From Lonicera japonica (Eukaryota > Streptophyta > Magnoliopsida > Dipsacales > Caprifoliaceae): 64,000 nucleotides of DNA. How positions within the stretch are numbered: position 1 is the first letter of the stretch; each line of letters starts with the position of its first letter. The notes under the pieces were generated by a model. It did no database searches. It was not told the DNA's origin and saw nothing but the letters and a program-made list of their open reading frames with translations. Both the position numbers and the translations under genes were made by a program. Below, in pieces: positions 12,467-24,748 of the stretch. The stretch covers positions 15,889,411 through 15,953,410 of the forward strand of contig CM038467.1 in the NCBI GenBank assembly GCA_021464415.1, given 5' to 3'.

Positions 12467-13074
12467 TAAAGTTATTTAAATCAATAATAATCCTTCATCT
12501 TATAAAATATAAAATCCTTCCTCCACCTTTTCATTCCTTTATTTTCCTGGATTGTTTGTTGCATCAATATTTTAAATTTAAATGGTTTCAAAGTTGTTTG
12601 TTAATTGAAACTTAAATCTAAATTTTTAATTTTTCCACTTAAAACTAAAAAGTTAATTTTGAAAAGTGTAGAATATCTATTTTACCTTCTTTGTATCAAG
12701 AATCATGTGATTCAAATAAACTAATAAAAGTAAAATTGTTATACTAAAAAAATTTTGATTTTTAAATATATTATATTCAAATAAATACCACTTTTTTAAA
12801 TATAAATTTTAAAATTAAATAAACATTTTTTTTTCAATTTTCAATCTTTTATTCAATTTACGATTGTTTTATCAAAAAGCATCTAAAGTTAATTTTGTAT
12901 CAATTTTACTACTCCATGTAAAGCGCCATAAATTCTTAACCGAAAAAAATAAAATAAATCATAACGCTAAAATAATTGCCGCGCATCTTATCCGATGAGG
13001 ATGAATGATCCGTCTTTCTCCCTTCCCTTCAGACAGTTGAATAAGAAAAAAAGGGTGGGGTAGATTATGGGAGG
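12467..13074. other. AT-rich CLC-e upstream region
   Basis: No gene is visible. The last 130 bases become less AT-rich (CCGCGCATCTTATCCG near 12980, CTTTCTCCCTTCCCTTC near 13012), consistent with a promoter and pyrimidine-rich 5' UTR for CLC-e. No TATA box could be placed with confidence. Confidence 0.4.
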
Positions 13075-16000
13075 ATGAAGGCGTGCGGTTCCGAACGGGT
13101 TTTCCGCATTCCCAATTCTTTCCAAAAGCCACCACCTATCACTGCTCCGCATCTTATCTTTCCAACTATGTGCTGCTATAACAGCAGATTTTCACTATTA
13201 CTCCCCTCGTCCTCCCCCTACTGTTCAACGGGTAACTATATTCATCATGTGTCTGGTAGACATAGTAGTTTTGTTTCTAGTCGTCCTTCAAAAGTCAGGG
13301 TTCGACTTGGACCTGAAAATGGACGACCTGAGGCTGCCGCTTGATCTCCAAGGTGAAAGGGGTTTAAGTGAAGTGGAGAGTGACAATAATCAGCTACCTC
13401 AAGGGAATACGGCCATAATCTCTGCTTGTTTTGTCGGCCTTCTCACTGGCATCAGTGTCGTCCTCTTCAATATGGCAGTGTGTTTCCATATCCCCTTACT
13501 TTTTTTCTTTTTATCATCTGAATGCTGCTGAACAATTAATGCTTAATGTTGAACCCAATCTTTGACAAAAAAATTAATTTGATTCTGATGAATTTTAAGG
13601 ATAAAGAATTTTGTGGCTGATATTTAAGATACTTTTTGAATGATCGATAGTGCCTTTGGCACACGATAGACCTAGTTGATGTACATAATAATAATCTATG
13701 TCTATTTATATATAAAAGTCAAGGCATTACATAAACCTTCAGGATATTAATAAAGATGCTAACCATCAAGTCCACAACAATTTTACGTTTAAAATTGCTC
13801 GTGCATGTAAATGACGCATACACGCGCATTGTGACTGCTGCATGTCTAGTAATAATAATAGGAAGAAGCATAAAACTGTAGGCTCAACGCTTAATTTCAA
13901 TTCAATTTAGCATTAAGACACGAGAAACATGCGGATAAATTTCACTAAAATCAAATTAAACATTCAGCACAACACTTCTCAATGCTGAATTTCGATTTAT
14001 ACGAGTTGTTGGGAAAACTTGTCTCCTTAGTTTTGAACTTGCAACCTCTCACTTACAAGAAGATGCACTTACCATTGAGTTAGAAGCTCATTTGACAAAA
14101 TCAAGACACAATTAATTAAACAGGTCAGCTTGCGGTTGCCAATAACCCTATGCTCAACAAATCCAAAATAATACTACCAAAACATTATGCACCACGATCA
14201 ACCACACCTTAATTTAGGCTAACTTAGACATTTAAAGGCCGGAAGCTTCATAAGTTCATAGCAGAGAAGGGGGGGGGGGGGGGGGCACATGTAAACAGGA
14301 GTATTGAAGTGTTGGTATAATTATCAATTTGTCATGTTTAAACTTTTCTCGAGGTAGATTGACATCTCCAACAAGTGATGATTTATTTTCATGAGTATTT
14401 CATGTGCTGAGATAACGTTTATTTTTCTTTAAATTTACCAACAGAATCTGGGCCTAGGCACAACTATAAGTTTGCTACCTTAGGATTTGGTTGAAATAGA
14501 GAGTCGACATTTGCATTTGTAATCTGGTTTATTTATTGATTCCAGTTTGTCACTGCATTTCTTTATTTATGTTTGGCATTGTATCTTATTTTCCAGGTGA
14601 TGGACCGTTACCTAAATATAGGTGCTGATAACTAATCTACACTTATTAATTAGGTCCATGAAATTCGTGACCTTTGCTGGGGTGGGATTCCACATCGAGG
14701 TGCCTTATGGTTAAGCAAGGAGCCAACTGAAGTTGTATGGCAAAAAGTTATCTTAGTACCGGCTTTCGGAGGGTTGGTTGTCAGTTTATTGAACACATTT
14801 CGAGGTGCTCTAGAGGTTTGCACAGAAAGAATTTTGTCATCCAATGTAAAAGCTGCAGTGGAACCAATTTTGAAGGCTATGTCTGCTTGTGTCACCCTTG
14901 GAACGGGCAATTCACTGGGCCCCGAAGGTCCAAGTGTTGAGATTGGTGCCTCTGTAGCCAAAATGGTGGGCGTGCTATTTGATAGAGGTGCTCAAAGAAA
15001 GCTCTCTCTTAGGGCTGCAGGTTCAGCTGCTGGAATCTCTTCTGGTTGGTTTTTCTTATTAAGAAACTCTATGCATATAGCCATAAAGTGTTGCAAGTTT
15101 TTACACTTGATTTGGATGCCACATCTTTTCTTCGTTTCATTTTGGGGCATATTTTTGTTACTATTCAGTTTGGTAAATTCAAAGAAGGGAAATGGAATGT
15201 GCCTTATTATTCACATTATAGTTGATCATTGCAAAGTCAGAAGGAAATTAATCAATCCAATACGCATTAATTTTGTTGTCGTATTTTCCACCAGTTACAC
15301 CTACAATATAACAGTTATTTTTCTGCTTTTTCAGGATTCAATGCTGCAGTTGCGGGTTGCTTTTTCGCTGTAGAGTCAGTATTATGGCCATCATCAGCGG
15401 AGTCTTCCTTATCACTGGCAAATACAACTTCGATGGTCATTCTTAGTGCTGTAATAGCTTCTGTAGTGTCTGAAATTGGTCTTGGTTCTGAACCCGCCTT
15501 TGCTGTCCCAGGCTATGATTTTCGTTCGCCAAGTGGTAACTTGTTCGTCACTATTTTTTTAGCCCATCTCTCTTGCTCTTCCCCTATGTTTATTATATAT
15601 ATATATATGACTTTTGGATTAGATGCCATTTATTGCAGCATTGCTACTTTACATCACTAGTAAGCACAGCTATGGAACCCCAATATGGGTATGATAGGAT
15701 ATGCTGATGTGGCTTTTCAAAAGAAAAAGGGAATATGGCTATGTTGGAAAAATTATATTGTGTATCCGTGAACAAGAATCATTATATAATTCGAACTTAC
15801 TTTATGTTTCGCTCTGTAGTTGATAGGTAATTATTAATATATTTATTCAATTTTTTCTGTTCGTTTTTAGAACTTCCACTGTATCTTTTGTTGGGTGTAC
15901 TATGTGGCCTGGTTTCTTTGGCGTTATCGTGGTGCACATCATTTATGGTAGCAACTATTGACAACATTCAGAAGATTTTTGGGATGCCGAAGGCGGCTTT

Positions 16001-19000
16001 CCCCGTGCTAGGTGGCTTAACGGTTGGGCTCGTAGCCTTGGCTTACCCTGAAATTCTATACCGGGGTTTTGAGAATGTTGACATATTATTAGAATCGAGT
16101 CCATTTGTGAAAGGCCTCTCTGCTGATCTATTGCTACAGCTGGTGGCAGTAAAAATAGTAGCAACTTCCTTGTGTCGGGCATCTGGATTGGTGGGAGGAT
16201 ACTATGCTCCATCTCTGTTTATTGGTGCAGCTACAGGAATGGCATATGGGAAATTTGTTAGTTTTGTGATTTCTCAATCCAATCCGGTCCTTCATCTCTC
16301 CTTCTTGGTGGTCGCATCTCCACAAGCATATGGCCTGGTATGCATACATATATATATGACGTTATTAATGCTAAATTATTTTGATTTGAGAGTTATTTAG
16401 CAACATCTATATACACTAGGTATAACTCGTGTTGTTTGGGATGGTAAAACGTTCACAAAGGTTTGGCCTTACTGCACTACATATGTTTAGTTACTTGTGC
16501 CTACTGTGGCACCCATATAACGAATAACCCGTGCCTACGGGACCATCCATATTACAAATTACACGTGTCCGCGACCCTATTTATTCCTAGAACTGTTTAT
16601 TCTTACATCCTTATAAAACTAAATATGTATAATATAAATTGATTTTGTTTGAATATGTATATATCCGCATATGCCATATTTCTATTTACAAATTCCTTTT
16701 TAATCCATAAAAATTAAATTGAAATGGTTTTGTAGAAGTGGTATCAAGTTTAATGTACTCTTAGATATTAATAGTACGTAGGAGTAGTAATGTGAGAGAG
16801 AGAGTTGTGAAAAATATTTTGTATTGAGTATTATTTTTGTCCTTTGGTTTATTGAATCTTCATTGTTTGCTAACCAGTAGATTTTTATATGGATTTAAAA
16901 TTATAATGAAGTTCACCGAGAGAAAGTTGGTTACAGGTTGGCATGGCTGCTACACTTGCTGGGGTGTGTCAAGTACCTCTTACTTCAGTTTTGCTTCTCT
17001 TTGAGCTGACACAGGACTATCGTATAGTTCTTCCACTTCTAGGTGCCGTCGGAGTGACATCATGGATTACATCGGGGAGCAACATAAGGAGAAGAGATGG
17101 TGGCAACGCTATGAAACTGGGGCTGGGAAACAATTCTACACCTCAACAACAGCCAGCTGAGACATTTTCCTCTACTTATTCACTTGCTGCAAAGGGATCA
17201 TATGAGAGTAACCTTTGCGAAATCGATAGTTCTCTTTGTCTAGAGGACAGAGATGATGATGAGACAAAAGAGTTTGCAAGGAGGATTCTTGTTTCACAAG
17301 CAATGAGAACTCGATATGTGACTGTACTGATGAGTACTTTGCTTACGGAAGCAGTAACTCTCATGCTTGCAGAGAAGCAGTCCTGTGCTGTGATAGTTGA
17401 TGACAACAGTCTCTTAATCGGTTTACTAACACTTGGAGACATTCAGGAGTTTAGCAAATTTTCAAAGGAAAGAAGCAGAAGGCCTGAGGTAACTCTAACT
17501 ATGCTTTACTCTTTATTAGGAACGAAATTCCATTGGGTTTGGAGGAGATGCGTGAGGAACTTTGGATCCAGGTTAATTTTAAATTGGCTTACCTTAAAAG
17601 AAGTGTAGCCATGCATATTCATATTCTGAAGGATGGATTACGTCTTAGGAAAGCAATAAAAATATTCACAATTAAGGCCTACAAAGTTGAGCATAAAATC
17701 TGCCTACAAAGCCAGCCTAAAAATCAAGGAAGTGCCTCAGGCATGGATATTTAGCTAGCATTAAATGATTTGGAATTATGCTTACTTTCTAATAACCAAG
17801 TGGTTTTTCATATAACAGGAACCGAGTGTGTCTGAATTATGTTGTTCAAATGGTGAAAAATGTCGGGTATCATGGACAGCTACACCGAGCATGAATCTCC
17901 TTTCTGCTCAGATGATTATGGATAGACATGATATGGGTCAATTACCAGTTATCAAAGATCATAGGGCCCTCCCTGTTGGCCTTTTAGACAGAGAATGCAT
18001 CAATTTGGCTTGCAGGTTTTACTATTATCCTCCCTTCTATTCTGCTTTATGATGTTTGCATTTCTGGCAACTTGCATCAGGTAAAGTGTTATATATATAC
18101 TAGGTATTACCTGCGCTAGACAGTATGGTAAGATAAGAAAATATTAGTAGCTAAAAATAAGAACAATGTATAAAAGTATTAATAGTTTGTCCAAAATGAA
18201 AAATAGGGATAATAAAGAGAAATACATAAATTCAATTGAAGTGAATAAACTTTAGCTCAAATTTAGAAATCTCTAACCTTACTTAATAACAGCTTAAAAA
18301 TATGAGAGTGTATCAAATTTTGAAGTTGCTTTAGACCTAAAATCAAAGTTTGATTGTATATGAAAATTCACGTGTTTTCTTCTTAACTCTTGTTAAGTTT
18401 GTAGTGGATCAAATGTGGGAAATGGACTTATGAATGAAAGAAGAATTATTAGAAAACTGTACGCATTTAAATTAAATGGTGGGAATAAAAAATGTGTGTT
18501 TAATGCGTGAATTGTGTTTTGTACATAAATTATAAACTTTGGGGATTTAATTCTTGAGTAGCATTATTGCTGAATCAATTATCACTATTGCCAAAGAATG
18601 TATAACTTTTGACACATATGGTACAACCTTTTGAAAACATTATTATGCTCTACCAAGGAGATAATTGTTTTGGCAATAGTGTAACCTAATTCTTTCACAA
18701 AGACTTTTGTAAACTTGAAAGGAAAGGACTAATGATAAAAAATATTTTTTTTTTTAAAAAAAAAAATTACGAATAATTATCTAGTTACAATGGATCTTAT
18801 TTTATAGATTTTGATGAGTATGTTTCAAATATATAATTTTATATATATATATATATTTTTTTTTGATTTAAAGTTTTTTAAAAAGTTGATGAAAGAGACA
18901 TGTGAAAATATATTTGTTTGTGTGTATATTTTGGGTATAATTATGTACATGTATGTTTGGGTGTTAGTTGATGGGACATTTCAAAATTCTAATCCAATGA

Positions 19001-19560
19001 CAACTGAATTTTAACTAATATTGTGTAATCCTAGCCATTAAATTGTATGACTTTTAAGAATTTTTAGGTTGAAAAAACCTTTCCTTATTTAGACTTGTAA
19101 ATGGGATGTTGGCATGATCGATACCAATGCCAAAGAGATTCCCAAAAGAATATTATCTAGTGTGCTGAACTATGCCATTGTGGGTAGACATAGTTTATCA
19201 AGCTAGACTTGTAAAATGAAGATGATTTTGGTTCCCTAAACATACGTACACATATATGTATATACATATATGTGTATTTAGAAACTCGTCTTTCCTGATT
19301 TGGGGGTAGTTCTCTTATTTTTGCCTTTCAATCTTTGTTTTTACCCTCTAATGTCTGTGTTGATACCCGAAAATGCTGATGTTAAATAAACTAAAGGAAC
19401 GGAAATTCTGAGTTTCAAGAGCCTTTCTATAGTGTCTCTATAACTTTGTCAGTTTGCCATACTTCAATATATTGTATTTTTCCTTTTGTCTTGTAAATCT
19501 TAACTCACCTTCTGCTTGTCTTGGCACAGAATTTTAGAAACGAAAGAGTACCTTTGCTGA
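13075..19560 (+). CDS. CLC-E: Chloride channel protein CLC-e, exon 1 frame conflict
   Basis: Thylakoid-type anion channel/antiporter of the CLC family (Arabidopsis CLC-e). Exons 13075-13477, 14654-15044, 15335-15535, 15871-16337, 16937-17488, 17819-18015 and 19530-19560 encode CLC hallmarks: GTGNSLGPEGPSVEIGAS with the gating-glutamate EGP, FNAAVAGCFFAVESV, GGYYAPSLFIGA, and CQVPLTSVLLLFELTQDY. Two C-terminal CBS domains follow (SQAMRTRYVTVLMSTLLTEA to LGDIQEFSK; then to LLDRECINLA). From exon 2 on all phases agree. In exon 1 the MKACGSERVF frame, which looks like a Ser/Arg-rich transit peptide, stops at 13342. The CLC frame (NTAIISACFVGLLTGISVV) is shifted by +1 and has no ATG before 13247. 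Possible causes are a one-base insertion, a 67-base intron (13232-13298), or an internal start. About 746 aa if the frames are joined. Confidence 0.88.
14010..14095 (-). repeat. tRNA-derived SINE head in CLC-e intron 1
   Basis: Read on the minus strand it has a box A (CTAACTCAATGGTAAGTGC) and, about 30 bases on, a box B (GAGGTTGCAAGTTCAAAAC), the layout of plant tRNA-derived SINEs. It does not fold into a proper tRNA with matched acceptor arm, so it is not a tRNA gene. The 3' body and tail are not delimited. Confidence 0.6.
14269..14285 (+). repeat. Poly(G) run
   Basis: Seventeen consecutive G residues in CLC-e intron 1. Rare in such AT-rich DNA and prone to length error in sequencing. Confidence 0.9.
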
Positions 19561-20309
19561 TTTTGTAAACCTGAAAGGACCAGCAACTATCTTGCATGAA
19601 GATTTCCAATGCTCTCTGTCTGTCATGAATCATGCCCCGAGTGTTGCAACTCAATGTTATTTTGTTACCTCTACCTAGATGGTTGCTGCTCAAGAGTTCA
19701 ACTTCATCATCTGCTCCATGAAAGCTTTTTCTCCCAAGGTTCCATTGGATCACAAAGCTAACAATAAGGTCAACATTAAATTATAAAGAGGAGCTATCAA
19801 GGTAATTCAAGAGCTCCCTTATTATATCCACACGTGTGATAGTTTACTTAGCACTGATTGAACTTGTTTGGTGCCCTTCACCCAATTGTCATACGAATAT
19901 GAGTTCCATTTCTAATGTCTAACTCCCCATTCTAAATATATTTTGTTTTCTTCTTTAATGCAAAAATGTTCTGTGTTCTTAATTGATGAAAAATTGAGAA
20001 GACTAATGCTTTCTGATATATGTAATCTTATTGAAGAAGATTGCCGGGATACTTGCACAATAGTTACTCCCAAGTAGTTTAAATTTTTTGGAAGTAACAA
20101 TATAAGGTAGTGTATGAGGCATTACAGCTACGACTGAAAGATAAGAAAAAACTTAATCTGAACCCCACGAAGATTCTACAGGGTGTGAATCATCAATGTT
20201 TATTACAAAATCAGCTTTAAGAATACAAACGCAAATCATTAATTAAAACCAAAACAAAGAACTTCAAAATGAAGCTATCGCTGCTGGCATCTGGCACAAT
20301 TTGCCTGCC
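19561..20309. other. CLC-e and AP1S convergent 3' regions
   Basis: The two genes converge here. No coding frame with family resemblance is seen. The stretch should hold the 3' UTR of CLC-e on the plus strand and of AP1S on the minus strand (its final exon ends at 20310). Confidence 0.5.
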
Positions 20310-21733
20310 CTACTTGGTGGTCTGGGCTATTATGTTACCTAGTGTACTGGCCTGCTCTTTCGCAGTTTCCACCATTGAATCCTGTATAAATACAGGATAA
20401 TGAATAATAATAATAATAAATGATGATCTATATATATAAACAATCCAACAAACAAAACAAGGGGGAATAAGAACCTTGTAAGACATGCATGATGCACAAA
20501 TACATTTATACCTGTGTGTCTATGAGCCGTATAATAGTTTTCTTGCTGGACTCCTGAAGTTCTCCGGCAATTAAAAGTTCATCCAATACATAGTAAGCCT
20601 TCCAAATTAGCACCCATTCAATTATTTTCCTCTTGTTAACAATAATTTCAACAAGCATATATAATGATTAGTGCATACCTTGTGGAAGTTGAAGATCAAA
20701 TCCAATTCGCATACCTGTGGAAGAACATGAATTCATTACTACAACTAACACTTTGTATCACAAGGAACAGAAACAAAAATGATGATGAAAATCAGTCTTG
20801 ACATGAGAGGAATTGTTTCCTTTTTTGCTTACATTGCCAAAATAGCGGTCTAATATCTCGACATAATGGTGAATTATTTCTAGGATCTCTAATTCATTAT
20901 CATCCCGATCAATGCACATGCAGAAATACAGGCTCGCGTACCTGCAATTAATAACCAATGTTTTCTATTCTTATCTCTTATAGAGAATTTGATATTCCCT
21001 TCCATTCAACAAAATTACACAGTTTAAATTTGTTCTTACCTCTTATAGAGAATTTGATATTCCCTTCCAGGCTTCCATTCAACAAAATTACACAGTTTAA
21101 ATTTGTTCTTACCTCTTATAGACAACTTGATATCCCTTCCATTCGACAAAATTACACAGCTTTGGACCTCGGGTCAGAATAACTCCGCTCAGCTCTCTTA
21201 TAATCTGTTTTAAGTAGTTGCGTGAAATTTTCACCCATAATTGGAAGCTTATACCAGACCGAATGAAATATGTATATATAAATATGTATGAGAATGATTG
21301 ATTGATACCTTACTTCTTTCCTTTTGGGAGTAAGGGGAATACCATTTTGTCAACCTCACTTTTCCTTGCCGACTAATGAGGAGGACAAAGTGAATCTGGA
21401 AATATACACATACCAATAGAACTCGAAATAAGGTATACGTAAATCAGCTGTTCTTATATGAATCGAGCTTTTGGTGCGGAAACCTTGTTTAATTAGAAAA
21501 TTGTATTGCCGAATCCATAGCTGATCTATGTTTATCCATGTAATCCATTTCTCGTGTATGCATGTTAGCATGGAAGCGGGCAACATATATAAAATACACG
21601 GTCAATCTATCATGCATGACAAAATTTTGTTGCTAAGGTTCAGTCAATATGAGAGATGCTGTGTATATATATATATATTAAAGGAAGCAGGTTGTAGGTA
21701 GAAGAATGAGATATAAAGTTAATTACGTACCAT
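20310..21733 (-). CDS. AP1S: AP-1 complex subunit sigma (small clathrin-adaptor chain)
   Basis: Sigma (about 19 kDa) subunit of the heterotetrameric AP-1 adaptor, which recruits clathrin and sorts cargo at the trans-Golgi network. Minus-strand exons: 21731-21733, 21309-21395, 21113-21204, 20833-20941, 20679-20714, 20512-20598, 20310-20381. All are GT-AG and in frame; product 161 aa, the family's normal length. Visible family blocks are [20 protein letters not shown] at the start, [39 protein letters not shown] and [20 protein letters not shown], ending [15 protein letters not shown]. The LCNFVEW and IIHHYVE blocks separate AP-1 sigma from AP-2/3/4. Exon 1 contributes only the ATG, so the start rests on ATG|GTACGT at 21731 joining the conserved IHFV. 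Confidence 0.95.
20963..21166 (-). repeat. Tandem triplication of AP1S exon 3 end plus splice donor
   Basis: The last about 52 bases of exon 3 with its donor (authentic copy 21104-21166) are followed, in gene direction, by two further copies at about 21030-21103 and 20963-21029. Phase markers (CTCTTATAG on the plus strand) fall at 20975, 21040 and 21113, i.e. spacing 65 and 73; the extra 8 bases are an AGGCTTCC insertion. The copies resemble each other more than the real exon and carry an extra base that breaks the frame. The middle copy keeps the donor GAG|GTAAGAA; the distal copy has AT instead of GT. Confidence 0.9.
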
Positions 21734-22892
21734 GACGATTGGTGATGAATGGTGATGTTGGTGGACAGCCGATGAGGGGTGGCAAAGCGGAAGAGCAACG
21801 AGTCGACTCGATCACATGGAGATATCAACATTTTGTTAGAGACCAAATATAGTAAGTATTGCATTTGCATTTGGGATTCAACCGATTTCTCCTGATCTCA
21901 TGCATGAAATACATGGTGCCTCAGCCACACTTACGATCCAAGCCCAAAGTAACAGAGAGGAGTAGTGGGAAGTTAGCTTTTGTATTTAATTTTAATTCTA
22001 AGCATGTTTGCAGTTGTCTCAAATTAATCGGACCAAACCGGTGAGAACCTCGGTATGAAAGTTATGTACGAGTTTGGGCGTGTTTGGTTGGTCAAAAACA
22101 CAATTTCATGAAAATCATTTCTTATTTAAATGAAAAATGTTTTGTGCATATATTTGTTAATGTCATAAATGAAAGAAAAAAAAATCAATGTACACAATTA
22201 GCTCGCATAAAAAATGTGAACTGAATGCTCTCATGAATTTATATGTAATCAAATGCAATCTCAATGAACTCAAATTTAAATGCTATGACTATCCACTTTT
22301 CACAAAAGCGGGCAGAATTCACATCCCGTTAGCGACAATTTGACGGAGTAGTTGATTAATCCCTTGGGAGATAATGATGTAGGTACAAAAATTTGGTCTA
22401 ATCTTTGACTAAAGTTTAAAAAATTGATTGCTCATTGTTTAACTAGTCATGCTAAATTTGTTGTTGGTTTTATCTTGCGGTTAAAAGCTCGAATTTTCAA
22501 CTATGTAGTACTCGTAACTTCCATGTAGCCCTTGTTGCTCTTGAAAACTTTGTAAAGTATTGGGTCAATATTTGAAACAGCCAAATTCAACATTGATTTT
22601 ATCCAAAATAAAAAAGGAAGGAAAAAAAAAACTATGATTTTCAGCGATAGTGGACTTTTGGGAACAAAGATTCTACGCTCTCAATTAAAAAAAGAAGGGT
22701 AAATAACACTAGAAGCTCTTAATAAAAATATACCTAAAAAGATAGTGGGCTGTGAGCGCGTGTGGTCGTGGACTCATGGTGGTGTATTTATGTGAGTGTG
22801 TGAGACAAAGAGATGTGAGAAAAGATGAAAAATGGAGAAGAAGCCGAGAAAGAGGGGTGACAGAAGATGAAGAATGGTGTATTTGTTCCTTA
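21734..22892. other. AP1S promoter side and spacer
   Basis: No gene seen. The first about 70 bases beyond the AP1S ATG are CT-rich on the gene strand and likely 5' UTR. From about 22073 a GGGCGTGTTTGGTTGG stretch looks like a MITE terminus, but I could not find its partner. Confidence 0.4.
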
Positions 22893-23451
22893 GGCCTCGT
22901 TTGATTCGGGTATTAAAAAGTGGAATGGGATTGTTAATACCACTCTTTTTATAATACCTTGTTTGATTCGCACAAATGTGCTGGGATTACTAATACCGGT
23001 ACTAACTTAATACCAGGGGGAGATGGTATTGTTTATCCAGGATTAAGAAAAATGAACCAAATATTTTCAAAAATGCCATTACTACTATAATTTTTTCAAA
23101 AATGCCACTACTACTACTATATTATTATTATTATTTTAATTTATTTTCTTTTAAAAAAAATTAAATTTTTTTATATATATATTTTTTTTTAAAAAATTCT
23201 TTATTTTTTTTAATTTTTTTTTTTAAAAAAAATTTCTTAATTTTTTTTTATTTGTTAGTCCAAAATATAATCCCATATACGAGTTACAGAATCAAACATG
23301 GTATTAACATCAGCATGAGATATCCCAGTATTAATATTGCATGAATCAAACAAAGTATTAGTATTAAATTAATACCATGATTAATAGTCCAGTACTATTA
23401 ATACAGGTATTATTAATTCCACCGACTCTAATACCTGAATCAAACGAGGCC
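22893..23451. mobile_element. Tourist-like MITE with GGCCTCGTTTGATTC termini
   Basis: The left end GGCCTCGTTTGATTCGGGTA and right end (reverse complement GGCCTCGTTTGATTCAGGTA) are near-perfect inverted repeats continuing through ATTA. TTA duplications flank both sides (22890-22892, 23452-23454). It is 559 bp, the interior is homopolymer-rich A/T, and no transposase is present. The termini and TTA point to PIF/Harbinger (Tourist). Confidence 0.85.
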
Positions 23452-23962
23452 TTAAAGTTTTGCCTCTTATAACTCCCTCAAGTTAATTTTTCTGCACATA
23501 AGTCAATATATATATTTCCAAAAAATACCCTATATCTAGTAAAAAACAATCAAAATCAATATCAACAGGGGGCACCTGCCCCTACACCCCTTCGCCCTTG
23601 TCTACCAGTGTGAATATTCTCATGCATGGATTGGTTAATGACGAGCATTCAAGAGCAAAGCTTAATTCTAAATAAATGCAAAGATATGCTACCGCGCAAA
23701 TGTTCCTTAATTATGCGGTTATACACCTAGAAATTAATTGTAATTAATAGTTGCTTTAGCTCAAATTGGCTATACTTCTACCCATGATGATGTGTATTGG
23801 GTTAATGTTATCCCTCCCCTAATAAGCGACGTTCTTTTGAAGGATATGTTTATATAGTTCTGAGCCTCCTTTTGGGATAATAATAATAATACTAATACTA
23901 ATAATAATATTAAAAGAAAAGTGAAACTGTATGTATTATTAACTATTAAAGATATTGGTAGT

Positions 23963-24259
23963 TTATTTGCAGGGGAGGTACACCAACAAGAAGGATCTAC
24001 AGAGTGGGCGGGTGAACCGATTCCGGCACAGCCGACCATCAATGCAGCCCATGTGGAACACGTGCATGCATCTAGTGAGTTTACTTACCGCATCTTCCCC
24101 CCTCAAACTCCACAAAACAAACGGAACACACTTCATCTCTTCCTCTACAAATCCTCGAAATTGGCCACCGGTAGATCCACCACACAGCTCTGTTCTTCTT
24201 GATGGGACCCATCCCAATGACACGTTGACAACACCCACCCCACAATCTTCAATATACAC
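23963..24259 (-). pseudogene. Decayed RING-H2 finger E3 ligase fragment
   Basis: On the minus strand a 98-codon frame contains RGEDAVSKLTRCMHVFHMGC and IDGRLCRNRFTRPLCRSFLL. These align with the RING-H2 pattern C-x2-C...C-x-H-x2-H-x2-C...C-P-x-C of ubiquitin ligases. The second ligand is Phe (CVPF), the seventh is Arg (FTRPLC) and the conserved Trp of ID-x-WL is Arg. With two of eight zinc ligands lost and no flanking transmembrane or N-terminal region, it should not bind zinc. It is short and isolated, so a gene relic is the best reading. Confidence 0.6.
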
Positions 24260-24346
24260 CCCTTTATTTTAAGAACTGGGACCCATATAAAAGCTCCAAA
24301 ATCTTCGATATAGACCGTTTTATTTTAAGAATTGGGACCCATATAC
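24244..24346 (+). repeat. Two-copy 56-bp tandem repeat
   Basis: AATCTTCAATATACACCCCT at 24244 recurs as AATCTTCGATATAGACCGTT at 24300, both leading into TTTATTTTAAGAAYTGGGAC and CCATATA. Period 56. It lies just upstream of the RING relic on its strand. Confidence 0.75.
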
Positions 24347-24748
24347 AGGTGTAGAAGATAATTATCACTATTGACATAGAAGATTCATGGTCATACATTA
24401 TGCATATCATTTCCTGCATTTGTTTTGGCTTTTGAAATTTCTCTCTACTGTTTGGGTTCGTTTGATTTGAATTAGCAGTGAAAGGAACTAAGAATGGTAG
24501 TCTCTTTTATATTATGATGATGATGACCATGTGGGTGGATTAGCAATTGGTGTTTTTTTTTTTATTTTGGCTACAACTATTGTATTAATTAATCTTTTTA
24601 ACTACCAAAACCTTTGGACTATTTAAGAAACATTAAATATATATATACACACTATACATTAAACATCAGTGCTATCTTTTGAATTGCATAATAGGCACCC
24701 TCACAACCTGCATTTATATATGATCTAGAATAAAGTAATGTAATTTTA

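Noticed and set aside
14031..14095. Possible tRNA gene on the minus strand
   Set aside because: Boxes A and B are present but no paired acceptor or anticodon arm; a SINE head fits better.
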